Shown here: in pieces, positions 1 to 5,488 of the stretch | How positions within the stretch are numbered: the first letter of the stretch is position 1 | How the letters are laid out: each line of letters starts with the position of its first letter | Assembly (NCBI GenBank): GCA_964569315.1 | Contig: CAZMUZ010000113.1 | Coordinates: forward strand, 1-11,806 | DNA: 11,806 nt | Origin: CADEFF01 sp964569315 | GTDB taxonomy: Bacteria > Pseudomonadota > Alphaproteobacteria > Dongiales > Dongiaceae | Direction of reading: 5' to 3' | Position numbers and translations under genes: made by a program | The notes under the pieces: model-generated | Told to the model about the DNA's origin: nothing | The model's database searches: none | The model's input: only the letters and a program-made list of their open reading frames with translations

Positions 1-662
1 TCCATCGACTGCGCCGCCAGGACGGAGTCGATGACCGCCTGCTCCGTCGTGTCGTGAAGCGCCGCCATGGTACTGGCCGAGCGCAGCGCCGCTTCGGTGC
101 GGGTCCAGCCGGGGCAGACCGCATTGACGCGGATGCCCGAGCGCCCGAGCTCCTTGGCGAGCGTGCGGGTGAGGCCGATCACCGCGTGTTTCGAGGCGAC
201 ATAGGCGGCGAACTCCGCTTCGGCGGACCGGCCCCAGAGCGAACTCGTATTGACGATGCGCCCGCCGTCGGCCATCTGCCGCACGGCGTAGCGGGTGACG
301 AGGAAGGTGCCGGTCACGTTGATATCGACGATGCGGCGGAAGTTCGCGAGCACCTCGGGGCTCTCGTCGCGGATCGGCGTCAGCAGCTCGAGCCCGGCAT
401 TGTTGATGAGCACGTCGAGCGGACCGATCTGCGCCATCACCGAACCGAGCCGCGCTTCGTCCGTAATGTCGCAGCGCCAGGCCTTCACCGGCTGGGCGGC
501 GATGTCGGAGAGCGTCTCTGCGACCGCCTCGATGCCTGCGTCCTCGGCGAGCACATGCAGGTGCGCGCCGGCCGCGGCGAAGCCGCGCGCCAGGGCTTCC
601 CCGATCCCACGGCTGGCGCCGGTCACCAGGACGCGCGCGCCGGCAAGGCCAAAATCGGTCAT
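1..662 (-). CDS. SDR-family NAD(P)-dependent oxidoreductase, 3' end outside the window
   Basis: A classical short-chain dehydrogenase/reductase that would oxidise a hydroxyl or reduce a carbonyl using NAD(P)(H) in the cytoplasm; its substrate cannot be read from sequence. About 220 residues are visible from the ATG at 662-660 before the frame leaves the window. The Rossmann cofactor motif TGASRGIG is at residues 14-21 and the structural motif NNAG at 87-90. The catalytic tetrad is complete: N115, S141, Y154 and K158 (YVASK), with the normal 13-residue Ser-Tyr spacing. The PGW segment after the active site also fits. An AGGAG ribosome site lies 5 bases before the ATG (668-672). It follows the substrate-binding protein gene by 49 bases on the same strand, so the two are probably co-transcribed. 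A typical family member has about 250 residues, so only some 30 should be missing. Family call is firm; the specific reaction is unknown. Confidence 0.93.
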   Translation of the reverse strand, partial: MTDFGLAGARVLVTGASRGIGEALARGFAAAGAHLHVLAEDAGIEAVAETLSDIAAQPVKAWRCDITDEARLGSVMAQIGPLDVLINNAGLELLTPIRDESPEVLANFRRIVDINVTGTFLVTRYAVRQMADGGRIVNTSSLWGRSAEAEFAAYVASKHAVIGLTRTLAKELGRSGIRVNAVCPGWTRTEAALRSASTMAALHDTTEQAVIDSVLAAQSM

Positions 663-711
663 CGTTGCTCCTGTCTTCGGGCGGGGGCCGGAACCGGCGA
701 CCGGCGTCAGT

Positions 712-1722
712 CTAGCGGGTTTTGCCGTCGAACAATCCCGTCAGCATCGAGGGGTCGATTTGCAAAGCGGGATCGAGCCGCGCCTCCGCCGATCCGAAAT
801 TGAGATTGAGCGACATGACCTGTGCGAAAAGCGGCGGCAGCTTGCCGACCTCGTCGCGGCTGCCGAGATATTCCACCGCCTCCTCATAGGCTGTGAAGCG
901 GAGGCTGCTTTCGATCATGATCCGAAAGGCATCCGGTGCCATATCGAAATGCGGCGCCGCGCGCTCGGCGAAGGCCTGCGGATCCTTCAGATAGAGATCG
1001 ACCGCACGGTAGAAGCCGCGGAGGAACTTGCGGAATTTCTCGGGATTTTCGGCAAGAGCCGCGTTGCGCGCGATGACGACGTCGAGCACGATTCCCGGAT
1101 AGTCCTGCGAAGAAACCAGCAGTTTCGCCCCCGGCCGCATCGTCGGGTTCAGAACCTGCGAGAGATAGGGTTCGTAGGTCGCGATCGCCGCCACGGACGG
1201 ATCCTGGAAGACGGCGACCGAATCGGCGCTTCCTATCTCCTTGACCTTGACGTCGCCGAGGGTGAGCCCCGCCTTCTGAAGCTCGAGCTGCAGCAGCAAT
1301 CTGGCCGGGATATTGGGCTCGAAAGCGACCGTCCTGCCCTTGAGGTCGGTCGCCGCGGTGATCGATTGGTCGACCACCACGCCATCGCCGCCGACGGAAA
1401 CGTCGGTCGTGCCGATGATGAGGCCCGGCATTCTCGCGCTGCGCGGCGAGCTCTGGTACTCGCCGATGGACCGCATGTCGATGTCGATATCGCCGCGCGC
1501 CATGGCGGCGCTCACGACGGACCGCTCGGCTTCGAACCGCCAGACGAAATCGAGTCCCTCCTCCGCGAAATAGCCGAGATCCTGCGCAACGAGGGCGGGC
1601 GCCACGCCGGGCCAGGGAGGGAACAACGCCACGATCCTGTCGCTCGCCTGCGCTTTATCCGGCGTCAGGAGCACGCCGGCGACCGCGAGAGCGGCTGCGG
1701 CGGCAAGCCAACGCTGCACCAT
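712..1722 (-). CDS. NMT1/SsuA-type ABC transporter substrate-binding protein
   Basis: A 336-residue periplasmic binding protein that would deliver a small organic solute to an ABC importer. Residues 1-26 form a Sec signal peptide: basic start (MVQRW), an alanine/leucine/valine core and an AQA cleavage site before SDR. The mature part opens with FPPWPG and ALVAQDLGYFAEEGLD, the hallmark start of the NMT1/THI5, SsuA and NrtA group. DLKGRTVAFE (about 126-135) and AIATYEPYL (about 180-188) are the usual hinge and lobe motifs. The ATG at 1722-1720 is chosen because GGGGAGA lies 6 bases upstream; a longer reading would need a TTG at 1764 that sits inside a palindrome. No permease or ATPase gene is nearby, so the rest of the transporter must lie outside the window or be shared. 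The family binds sulfonates, nitrate, pyrimidine precursors, urea-like and guanidino compounds. The upstream ureohydrolase makes a nitrogenous ligand plausible, but this is inference. Confidence 0.9.
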   Translation of the reverse strand: MVQRWLAAAAALAVAGVLLTPDKAQASDRIVALFPPWPGVAPALVAQDLGYFAEEGLDFVWRFEAERSVVSAAMARGDIDIDMRSIGEYQSSPRSARMPGLIIGTTDVSVGGDGVVVDQSITAATDLKGRTVAFEPNIPARLLLQLELQKAGLTLGDVKVKEIGSADSVAVFQDPSVAAIATYEPYLSQVLNPTMRPGAKLLVSSQDYPGIVLDVVIARNAALAENPEKFRKFLRGFYRAVDLYLKDPQAFAERAAPHFDMAPDAFRIMIESSLRFTAYEEAVEYLGSRDEVGKLPPLFAQVMSLNLNFGSAEARLDPALQIDPSMLTGLFDGKTR

Positions 1723-1728
1723 GCGTCT

Positions 1729-1735
1729 TCTCCCC
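1729..1735 (-). promoter_or_regulatory. Ribosome binding site of the substrate-binding protein
   Basis: GGGGAGA on the minus strand, 6 bases before the ATG at 1722. It fixes the start at a normal signal peptide rather than at the upstream TTG. Confidence 0.7.
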
Positions 1736-1751
1736 GATCCTTCGAGGTCGA

Positions 1752-1765
1752 CTTGCCGCGGCAAG
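1752..1765. repeat. Perfect 14-bp palindrome in the leader of the substrate-binding protein gene
   Basis: CTTGCCGCGGCAAG is its own reverse complement over all 14 bases. It lies 30 bases before the chosen ATG and inside the predicted untranslated leader. It could be an operator for a dimeric regulator or a short RNA stem. No regulator gene is adjacent to identify a partner. Confidence 0.5.
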
Positions 1766-1782
1766 AGACAGTCCGGCTCGAC

Positions 1783-1811
1783 CGACGCCGGATCGGAACG
1801 CGCCGGCGTCG
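1783..1811. repeat. Inverted repeat, 9-bp arms, at the predicted transcription start
   Basis: CGACGCCGG (1783-1791) and CCGGCGTCG (1803-1811) are exact inverted copies separated by 11 bases. The right arm coincides with where transcription would begin from the promoter at 1818-1846. That places it either as an operator overlapping the start site or as a hairpin at the 5' end of the message. With GC-rich DNA some such repeats occur by chance. Confidence 0.45.
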
Positions 1812-1817
1812 ATGCAC

Positions 1818-1846
1818 CTTATAACCGGTCGCGCGCGTCGGGTGAA
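1818..1846 (-). promoter_or_regulatory. Sigma70-like promoter for the substrate-binding protein gene
   Basis: On the minus strand TTCACC (1846-1841) is followed after exactly 17 bases by TATAAG (1823-1818). The match is 4 of 6 to the -35 consensus and 5 of 6 to the -10 consensus. TATAAG stands out in an otherwise very GC-rich stretch. The expected start near 1811 gives a leader of about 88 bases. It would let the substrate-binding protein and the dehydrogenase be expressed separately from the LysE and ureohydrolase genes. This is a pattern match only. Confidence 0.45.
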
Positions 1847-1891
1847 CGCTCTCTGCCTTTCCGCGCAGCGATCCAACGCGGCGCAAATTGG

Positions 1892-2539
1892 TTAACTGCG
1901 CGCGATCAGGCTTTCATAGCCGTCGCTGAATATGCGGAAGGCGAAATAGAGGAAGAGCAGGGCAGAGAGCAGCGCGAGGATCCGGGTCAGGCGCGGTCCC
2001 AGCGCGCGCCCCGCCTGTCCCGCCAGCAGCGCGATCCCGAGCGACCAGAGCAGACCCGCCGCGAAGAACCCGGCGAAGAAGGGCAAGAGCGCGTTGCCGG
2101 CATCCGCGTAGGCGGCGATCAGGCTGCCGCCGACCGCGGCAAACCAGAGAATGGCCGAGGGCGAAGCGAGAGCCAGCACGAAGCCCATCCGGAAATGGGT
2201 GGCGCCGGCCGCGCGAGAGAAAGCGGGCCCGTCGAGGATCTCCGTCGCGGCACGGTTACGGCCGAAACTCTCGCACAGCATCCGCCAGGCGAGGAACAGC
2301 AGTGCCGCCGTGCCGCCGATCCAGAGCGTCCAGCGGACGATCGCATGCTCCAGCAGCAGCGACACCGCGAAGAGCGACGCCACCGCATAGAGAAGGTCGC
2401 CGAAACAGGAGCCGAGCCCGATCAGGAAGGCGGCCATGCCGCCGCTCTGCAGACCGGCGCGCACCATCGCCAGATTGACGATGCCGAGGTCGAAGCAGAG
2501 CGAGAGCGACAGCAGGAAGCCGGCGACGAAAAGCTCCAT
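1892..2539 (-). CDS. LysE-family membrane exporter
   Basis: A 215-residue inner-membrane protein of the LysE/RhtB superfamily, which exports amino acids and related small metabolites in exchange for protons. Five to six hydrophobic segments are visible (about 3-25, 36-62, 68-88, 117-143, 148-174 and 185-204). Two family marks are present: a glycine-rich stretch ending in an acidic residue, GLGSCFGD at 41-48, and SPSAILWF at 126-133 where relatives usually carry an NPKA-like turn. The reading frame extends upstream without a stop into the ureohydrolase gene, but the membrane protein begins cleanly at ATG 2539-2537 and the resulting length is typical. The ribosome site is weak (a GGCGGG-like run). 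It lies 91 bases downstream of the ureohydrolase, with a GC hairpin between them. Substrate is unknown; the neighbour suggests a basic amino acid, polyamine or guanidino product. Confidence 0.87.
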   Translation of the reverse strand: MELFVAGFLLSLSLCFDLGIVNLAMVRAGLQSGGMAAFLIGLGSCFGDLLYAVASLFAVSLLLEHAIVRWTLWIGGTAALLFLAWRMLCESFGRNRAATEILDGPAFSRAAGATHFRMGFVLALASPSAILWFAAVGGSLIAAYADAGNALLPFFAGFFAAGLLWSLGIALLAGQAGRALGPRLTRILALLSALLFLYFAFRIFSDGYESLIARS

Positions 2540-2586
2540 CCCGATCGACCCGCCTGCGCTTTCCTCAATCGCCTCTCGAGAGAACG

Positions 2587-2621
2587 GCGCCGGCGCCGCT
2601 ATGCCATGGCGGCGCCGGCGC
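2587..2621 (-). terminator. Strong GC hairpin just after the ureohydrolase gene (attenuator, processing stem or terminator-like)
   Basis: GCGCCGGCGCCGC (2587-2599) and GCGGCGCCGGCGC (2609-2621) are exact inverted copies. With the inner G-U and two A-U pairs the stem is about 16 base pairs closed by a 3-base loop. It starts 9 bases after the ureohydrolase stop (2633-2631). No run of U follows on the minus strand, so it is not a canonical intrinsic terminator; it may stabilise the 3' end of the ureohydrolase message or reduce read-through into the LysE gene. A second palindrome, CTCTCGAGAG, lies just downstream at 2573-2582. Confidence 0.5.
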
Positions 2622-2630
2622 GCCCGGCAA

Positions 2631-3599
2631 TCAGGCCTTCTTGCGGCGCCGGTCGATCGAATCCGCCAGCACGCAAAGCATCTCGAACATGAGATTGGCG
2701 GCATTGAGCGCGGTGTGGCCCGACGGATCGGCGAGCGGCAGCACTTCGCAGACGTCGCCGCCGACGATATCGAGCCCCTGCAGGCCACGGATGATGACCT
2801 GTGCATCGCGCATGCTGAGCCCGCCCGGCTCCGGCACGCCGGTGCCGATGCAATAGACCGGGTCGAGGCCGTCGATGTCGAAGGTGATGTAGGTCGGGCC
2901 GTCGCCGCAGACGCGACGCGCCTCCTCGATCACCTTCTTGCGGCCCATCTCCTCGAAATCATCCATGGTGACGATGCGCATGCCGACGTCGTGGCCATAT
3001 TGGATGTCGTCGTCGCCGAAGCGCGTGCCGCGAAGGCCGATCTGGATCGTCCGCTTCGGGTCGATGATCCCTTCCTCCACCGCGCGGCGGAACGGCGTCG
3101 CATGGTTGATCTTGGTCCCGAGATAGTCGTCGAGCGTGTCGGCATGGGCGTCGAAATGGACGACGCTGAAGGGCTTGCCCGTGTACATGCCGCGGAGGAT
3201 CGGAAGGGTGACGGTGTGGTCGCCGCCTGCCGTGATCGGCGCGACCCCGCCTTCGGTCAGCTTGCGAAAGAAGGCCGTGATCTGATCGATGCTCACCAGC
3301 AGATCGAAGGGATTGACCGGCGCGTCGCCCATGTCGGCGACGCTGCAGAGCCGGAAGGGCGCAATGCGGCTCGTCGCATTGACGCGCCGGATGATGCGGG
3401 ACATCTCCCGGATCTGCGCCGGACCCTGGCGTGCGCCGGTTCGGAAGCCGGTACCGAGATCGAACGGCACGCCGACGAGCCCGACATCGACCCCTTGAGG
3501 GGCGGCGACCCGGGGGCAACGCATGAAGGTCGGGGCCTCCGCGAAGCGCGGGACGATCGAAGCATCGAGCGGCTGGTAGCGCGGGGAGGAATCGTTCAT
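2631..3599 (-). CDS. Ureohydrolase of the agmatinase/guanidinobutyrase class
   Basis: A 322-residue cytoplasmic metalloenzyme of the arginase superfamily, which hydrolyses a guanidino compound to urea and the matching amine. All metal-ligand motifs are present: GGDH with H128, DAHAD with D150, H152 and D154, and FDIDGLD with D241 and D243. The binuclear (usually Mn) centre should therefore be intact. RTGARQGP (53-60), GDAPVNPFD (91-99) and PFRRAVEEG (169-177) are typical of the agmatinase, guanidinobutyrase and guanidinopropionase branch rather than true arginases. Length is normal. The ATG at 3599 has GGAGA 7 bases upstream (3607-3611). Two motif positions deviate: HAT at 166-168 where relatives usually have HGT, and isoleucine 251 where PGTG usually has proline. 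Agmatine, 4-guanidinobutyrate and 3-guanidinopropionate all remain possible substrates, so I give no symbol. It heads the second gene block, 152 bases from the polysaccharide operon. Confidence 0.92.
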   Translation of the reverse strand: MNDSSPRYQPLDASIVPRFAEAPTFMRCPRVAAPQGVDVGLVGVPFDLGTGFRTGARQGPAQIREMSRIIRRVNATSRIAPFRLCSVADMGDAPVNPFDLLVSIDQITAFFRKLTEGGVAPITAGGDHTVTLPILRGMYTGKPFSVVHFDAHADTLDDYLGTKINHATPFRRAVEEGIIDPKRTIQIGLRGTRFGDDDIQYGHDVGMRIVTMDDFEEMGRKKVIEEARRVCGDGPTYITFDIDGLDPVYCIGTGVPEPGGLSMRDAQVIIRGLQGLDIVGGDVCEVLPLADPSGHTALNAANLMFEMLCVLADSIDRRRKKA

Positions 3600-3649
3600 G
3601 GAAATGTCTCCGGCAAGAGCTGGGGGTGGGGTCGAGATTTCTAGCCGCG

Positions 3650-3678
3650 ATGCTGGGTCCAGTCGACCGCCGAGTCAA
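3650..3678 (-). promoter_or_regulatory. Weak promoter candidate before the ureohydrolase gene
   Basis: TTGACT (3678-3673) is a good -35 element and lies 17 bases before CAGCAT (3655-3650), a poor -10 element. The surrounding gap (3600-3751) separates two functionally different gene blocks, so a promoter is expected here. I see no convincing terminator for the upstream operon in the same gap. Only the -35 hexamer is persuasive. Confidence 0.3.
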
Positions 3679-3751
3679 TTCCGGGCGACGCATCTGCGGG
3701 ACTGTCCGGGCGCCGGCCGCAATTGCCGGGAATCCGCCGGTTTCGGGCCGC

Positions 3752-5380
3752 TCAGACTCCGATCAACGCCAGCGAAACGAGGGCCAGGGTCGCTACGGTC
3801 GCCGTCGCCAGCGCCCGAAGTCGCGGCGGCCGGCGGCCCAGCAGGAGCTCGATCGCATAGAAGATGACGAAGCAGCGCACCAGCATCTCGGCGAGACTGA
3901 GCTGGAACTCGCGGTCCATCGGCGCCGTCAGGGCCGCGATCGCGACCAACGCCATCAGCAGGTCGAGCGTCGTGACCTGGAACTCGCCCTCGCCGCGGAA
4001 GTAGATGGCGATGCCGATCCCGATCGCGATGAGGGCGACGAGGCCGTTGACCCATTCGCCCGCGAACCAGTCGCTGCTCATCTCGAAGATCGAGTAGTAG
4101 GTCACGATGAGCACCGCCAGATAGGCGGCCGCGCGCACCAGATAGATAAACCAGGGCCGGTGCAGCAGCAGCGCCGCCAGCATGACGAGGGCCATCAGGA
4201 GCGACGCCGCCGCGAGGTCAGCCGATAGCCGCCCCACGGCGATGGCGCCCGCCATGAGATAGGCGGCGACGCCGGCTTCGACGAAAACGAGGGCCGCCCG
4301 CCCGAGCCAGGGCCAGCGAAGGGCGGGATCGACGACCCGCCGGACGCGGCCGGTGCCGTTCGGCTCATGCGGCCGGAAGCCGCTGCGGCGCACCAGAAGA
4401 TAGGCCGCGACCGCCAGCGCGCAGATGCCGATGTACCAGGCGAGCACAATCCAGTCCCGCTGATAGCGGAAAAGGAAGGCCGAGAAGACGATCAGCGCCT
4501 GGACGGCATAGATGATCGCGACCGCCTCGTGGTGCCGGAAGCCGAGCGAGAGCAGCTTGTGATGGATGTGATTGCGATCCGGACTGAAGGGCGAGCGCCC
4601 GTCGCGAAGCCGCAACAGCATGACCATGGCGGTGTCGAGCACCGGAAGCCCCAGCAGCAGCAGCGGTATCGCGGCGCTCATCGCGTTCGGCGGCTGCTCC
4701 ATCAGCATGATCGCGAGCACGCCGATGGTGAAGCCGAGGAGCTGGCTGCCCGAATCCCCCATGAAGACGGTGGCCGGATGGGTGTTGTAGCGCAGGAAGC
4801 CGAGTACCCCGCCGATTACCGCCGCCGCGATGACGAGGATCGCCGGATTGCTGCCGCCGAGGAAGGCGAGCAGGCCGATGGTGCCGACGCTGAGGATGGC
4901 GCAGCCCGCCGCGAGGCCGTCCAGCCCGTCGAGAAGGTTGAAGGCGTTGGTGACGGCGACGAGAAAGACGACCGTAATCGGCAGACTCGCCCATATCGGG
5001 ATCGGATCGAACCCGGCGAGCGGCAGATGGGCGATCCGCACGCCCCCCGCCACCACGAGCAGCACGGCGCCGAGCTGTCCCAGCAGCTTCATGCGGTAGT
5101 CGAGCTGAACGCGGTCGTCCCAGATGCCGAAGACGACGATGACCGCCGCGCCGGCGAGATAGATGCCGATCCCGTCATAGACCCTGAGCCAGACGAGGCA
5201 GGGCAGCGCCGCGCCGATGGCGATGGCGATCCCGCCGACGCGCGGGATGAGGGTCGCGTGGCTCTTGCGCGGATCCGGGGCATCCATCAGCCGCAGCCGA
5301 TGCGCATAGCGAACGAGCTGCGGGGTCAACAGCATGCTGATGAAGAGCGCCAGCAGGAGACCCAGATAGATCGCGGTCAT
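3752..5380 (-). CDS. WecA/TagO-type polyprenyl-phosphate sugar-1-phosphate transferase with long C-terminal membrane extension
   Basis: A 542-residue inner-membrane enzyme of the MraY/WecA superfamily. The family transfers a sugar-1-phosphate (often GlcNAc-1-P) from a UDP-sugar to undecaprenyl phosphate, the first committed step of many lipid-linked glycans. Residues 1-330 are the catalytic part with about ten membrane segments. Conserved sites are WDDR (D88, D89), NAFNLLDGLDG (D151, D154), FMGDSGS (D209) and the carbohydrate-recognition loop DRNHIHHKLL with H271, H273 and H274. KSHATLIPRVGG (39-50) marks the bacterial WecA/TagO branch rather than MraY. Typical members end near 330-380 residues; this one adds about 200 residues carrying some six or seven further hydrophobic segments and no motif I recognise. 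The ATG has a perfect AGGAGGT site. It is the last gene of the operon, 108 bases after the exosortase. It could initiate the glycan that the flippase exports. Confidence 0.93.
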   Translation of the reverse strand: MTAIYLGLLLALFISMLLTPQLVRYAHRLRLMDAPDPRKSHATLIPRVGGIAIAIGAALPCLVWLRVYDGIGIYLAGAAVIVVFGIWDDRVQLDYRMKLLGQLGAVLLVVAGGVRIAHLPLAGFDPIPIWASLPITVVFLVAVTNAFNLLDGLDGLAAGCAILSVGTIGLLAFLGGSNPAILVIAAAVIGGVLGFLRYNTHPATVFMGDSGSQLLGFTIGVLAIMLMEQPPNAMSAAIPLLLLGLPVLDTAMVMLLRLRDGRSPFSPDRNHIHHKLLSLGFRHHEAVAIIYAVQALIVFSAFLFRYQRDWIVLAWYIGICALAVAAYLLVRRSGFRPHEPNGTGRVRRVVDPALRWPWLGRAALVFVEAGVAAYLMAGAIAVGRLSADLAAASLLMALVMLAALLLHRPWFIYLVRAAAYLAVLIVTYYSIFEMSSDWFAGEWVNGLVALIAIGIGIAIYFRGEGEFQVTTLDLLMALVAIAALTAPMDREFQLSLAEMLVRCFVIFYAIELLLGRRPPRLRALATATVATLALVSLALIGV

Positions 5381-5383
5381 GCG

Positions 5384-5390
5384 ACCTCCT
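5384..5390 (-). promoter_or_regulatory. Consensus ribosome binding site of the sugar-1-phosphate transferase
   Basis: AGGAGGT on the minus strand, 3 bases before the ATG at 5380. It is the strongest ribosome site in the window and supports that start, although the spacing is short. The rest of the gap to the exosortase stop (5391-5488) holds only short palindromes such as GGCGATCGCC at 5436-5445, with no clear promoter. Confidence 0.65.
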
Positions 5391-5488
5391 GGCGTTCGCG
5401 CGCCGGCGACCGGAAGGCCATGCGCGCCCTCCGCAGGCGATCGCCGGACGCTCCCGATCGGTCAGATGACGACGGCACGGCGAAAACC

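Noticed and set aside
1723..1811. Guanidine riboswitch in the leader of the substrate-binding protein gene
   Set aside because: The neighbouring ureohydrolase made this attractive, but I see neither the paired ACGR hairpin loops of class II nor the conserved blocks of class I.
295..1824. Plus-strand frame of 509 codons
   Set aside because: Runs antisense across the dehydrogenase and the substrate-binding protein, both of which have firm family motifs on the minus strand.
2540..2806. N-terminal extension of the LysE reading frame
   Set aside because: This part overlaps the ureohydrolase gene out of frame, is rich in Arg, Ser and Cys and has no homology-like features; the ATG at 2539 gives a normal family length.
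2436..3644. Plus-strand frame of 402 codons
   Set aside because: Antisense to the ureohydrolase and the LysE start; no recognisable motif, explained by high GC.
5431..5460. GGCGATCGCC and nearby CGATCG palindromes before the sugar-1-phosphate transferase
   Set aside because: Short GC palindromes of this sort recur by chance in such DNA, and these show no consistent spacing relative to a promoter.
5381..5488. Sigma54 promoter, as seen before some PEP-CTERM and exosortase-linked genes
   Set aside because: No TGGCAC-N5-TTGC-like pair is found here or in the gap at 3600-3751.
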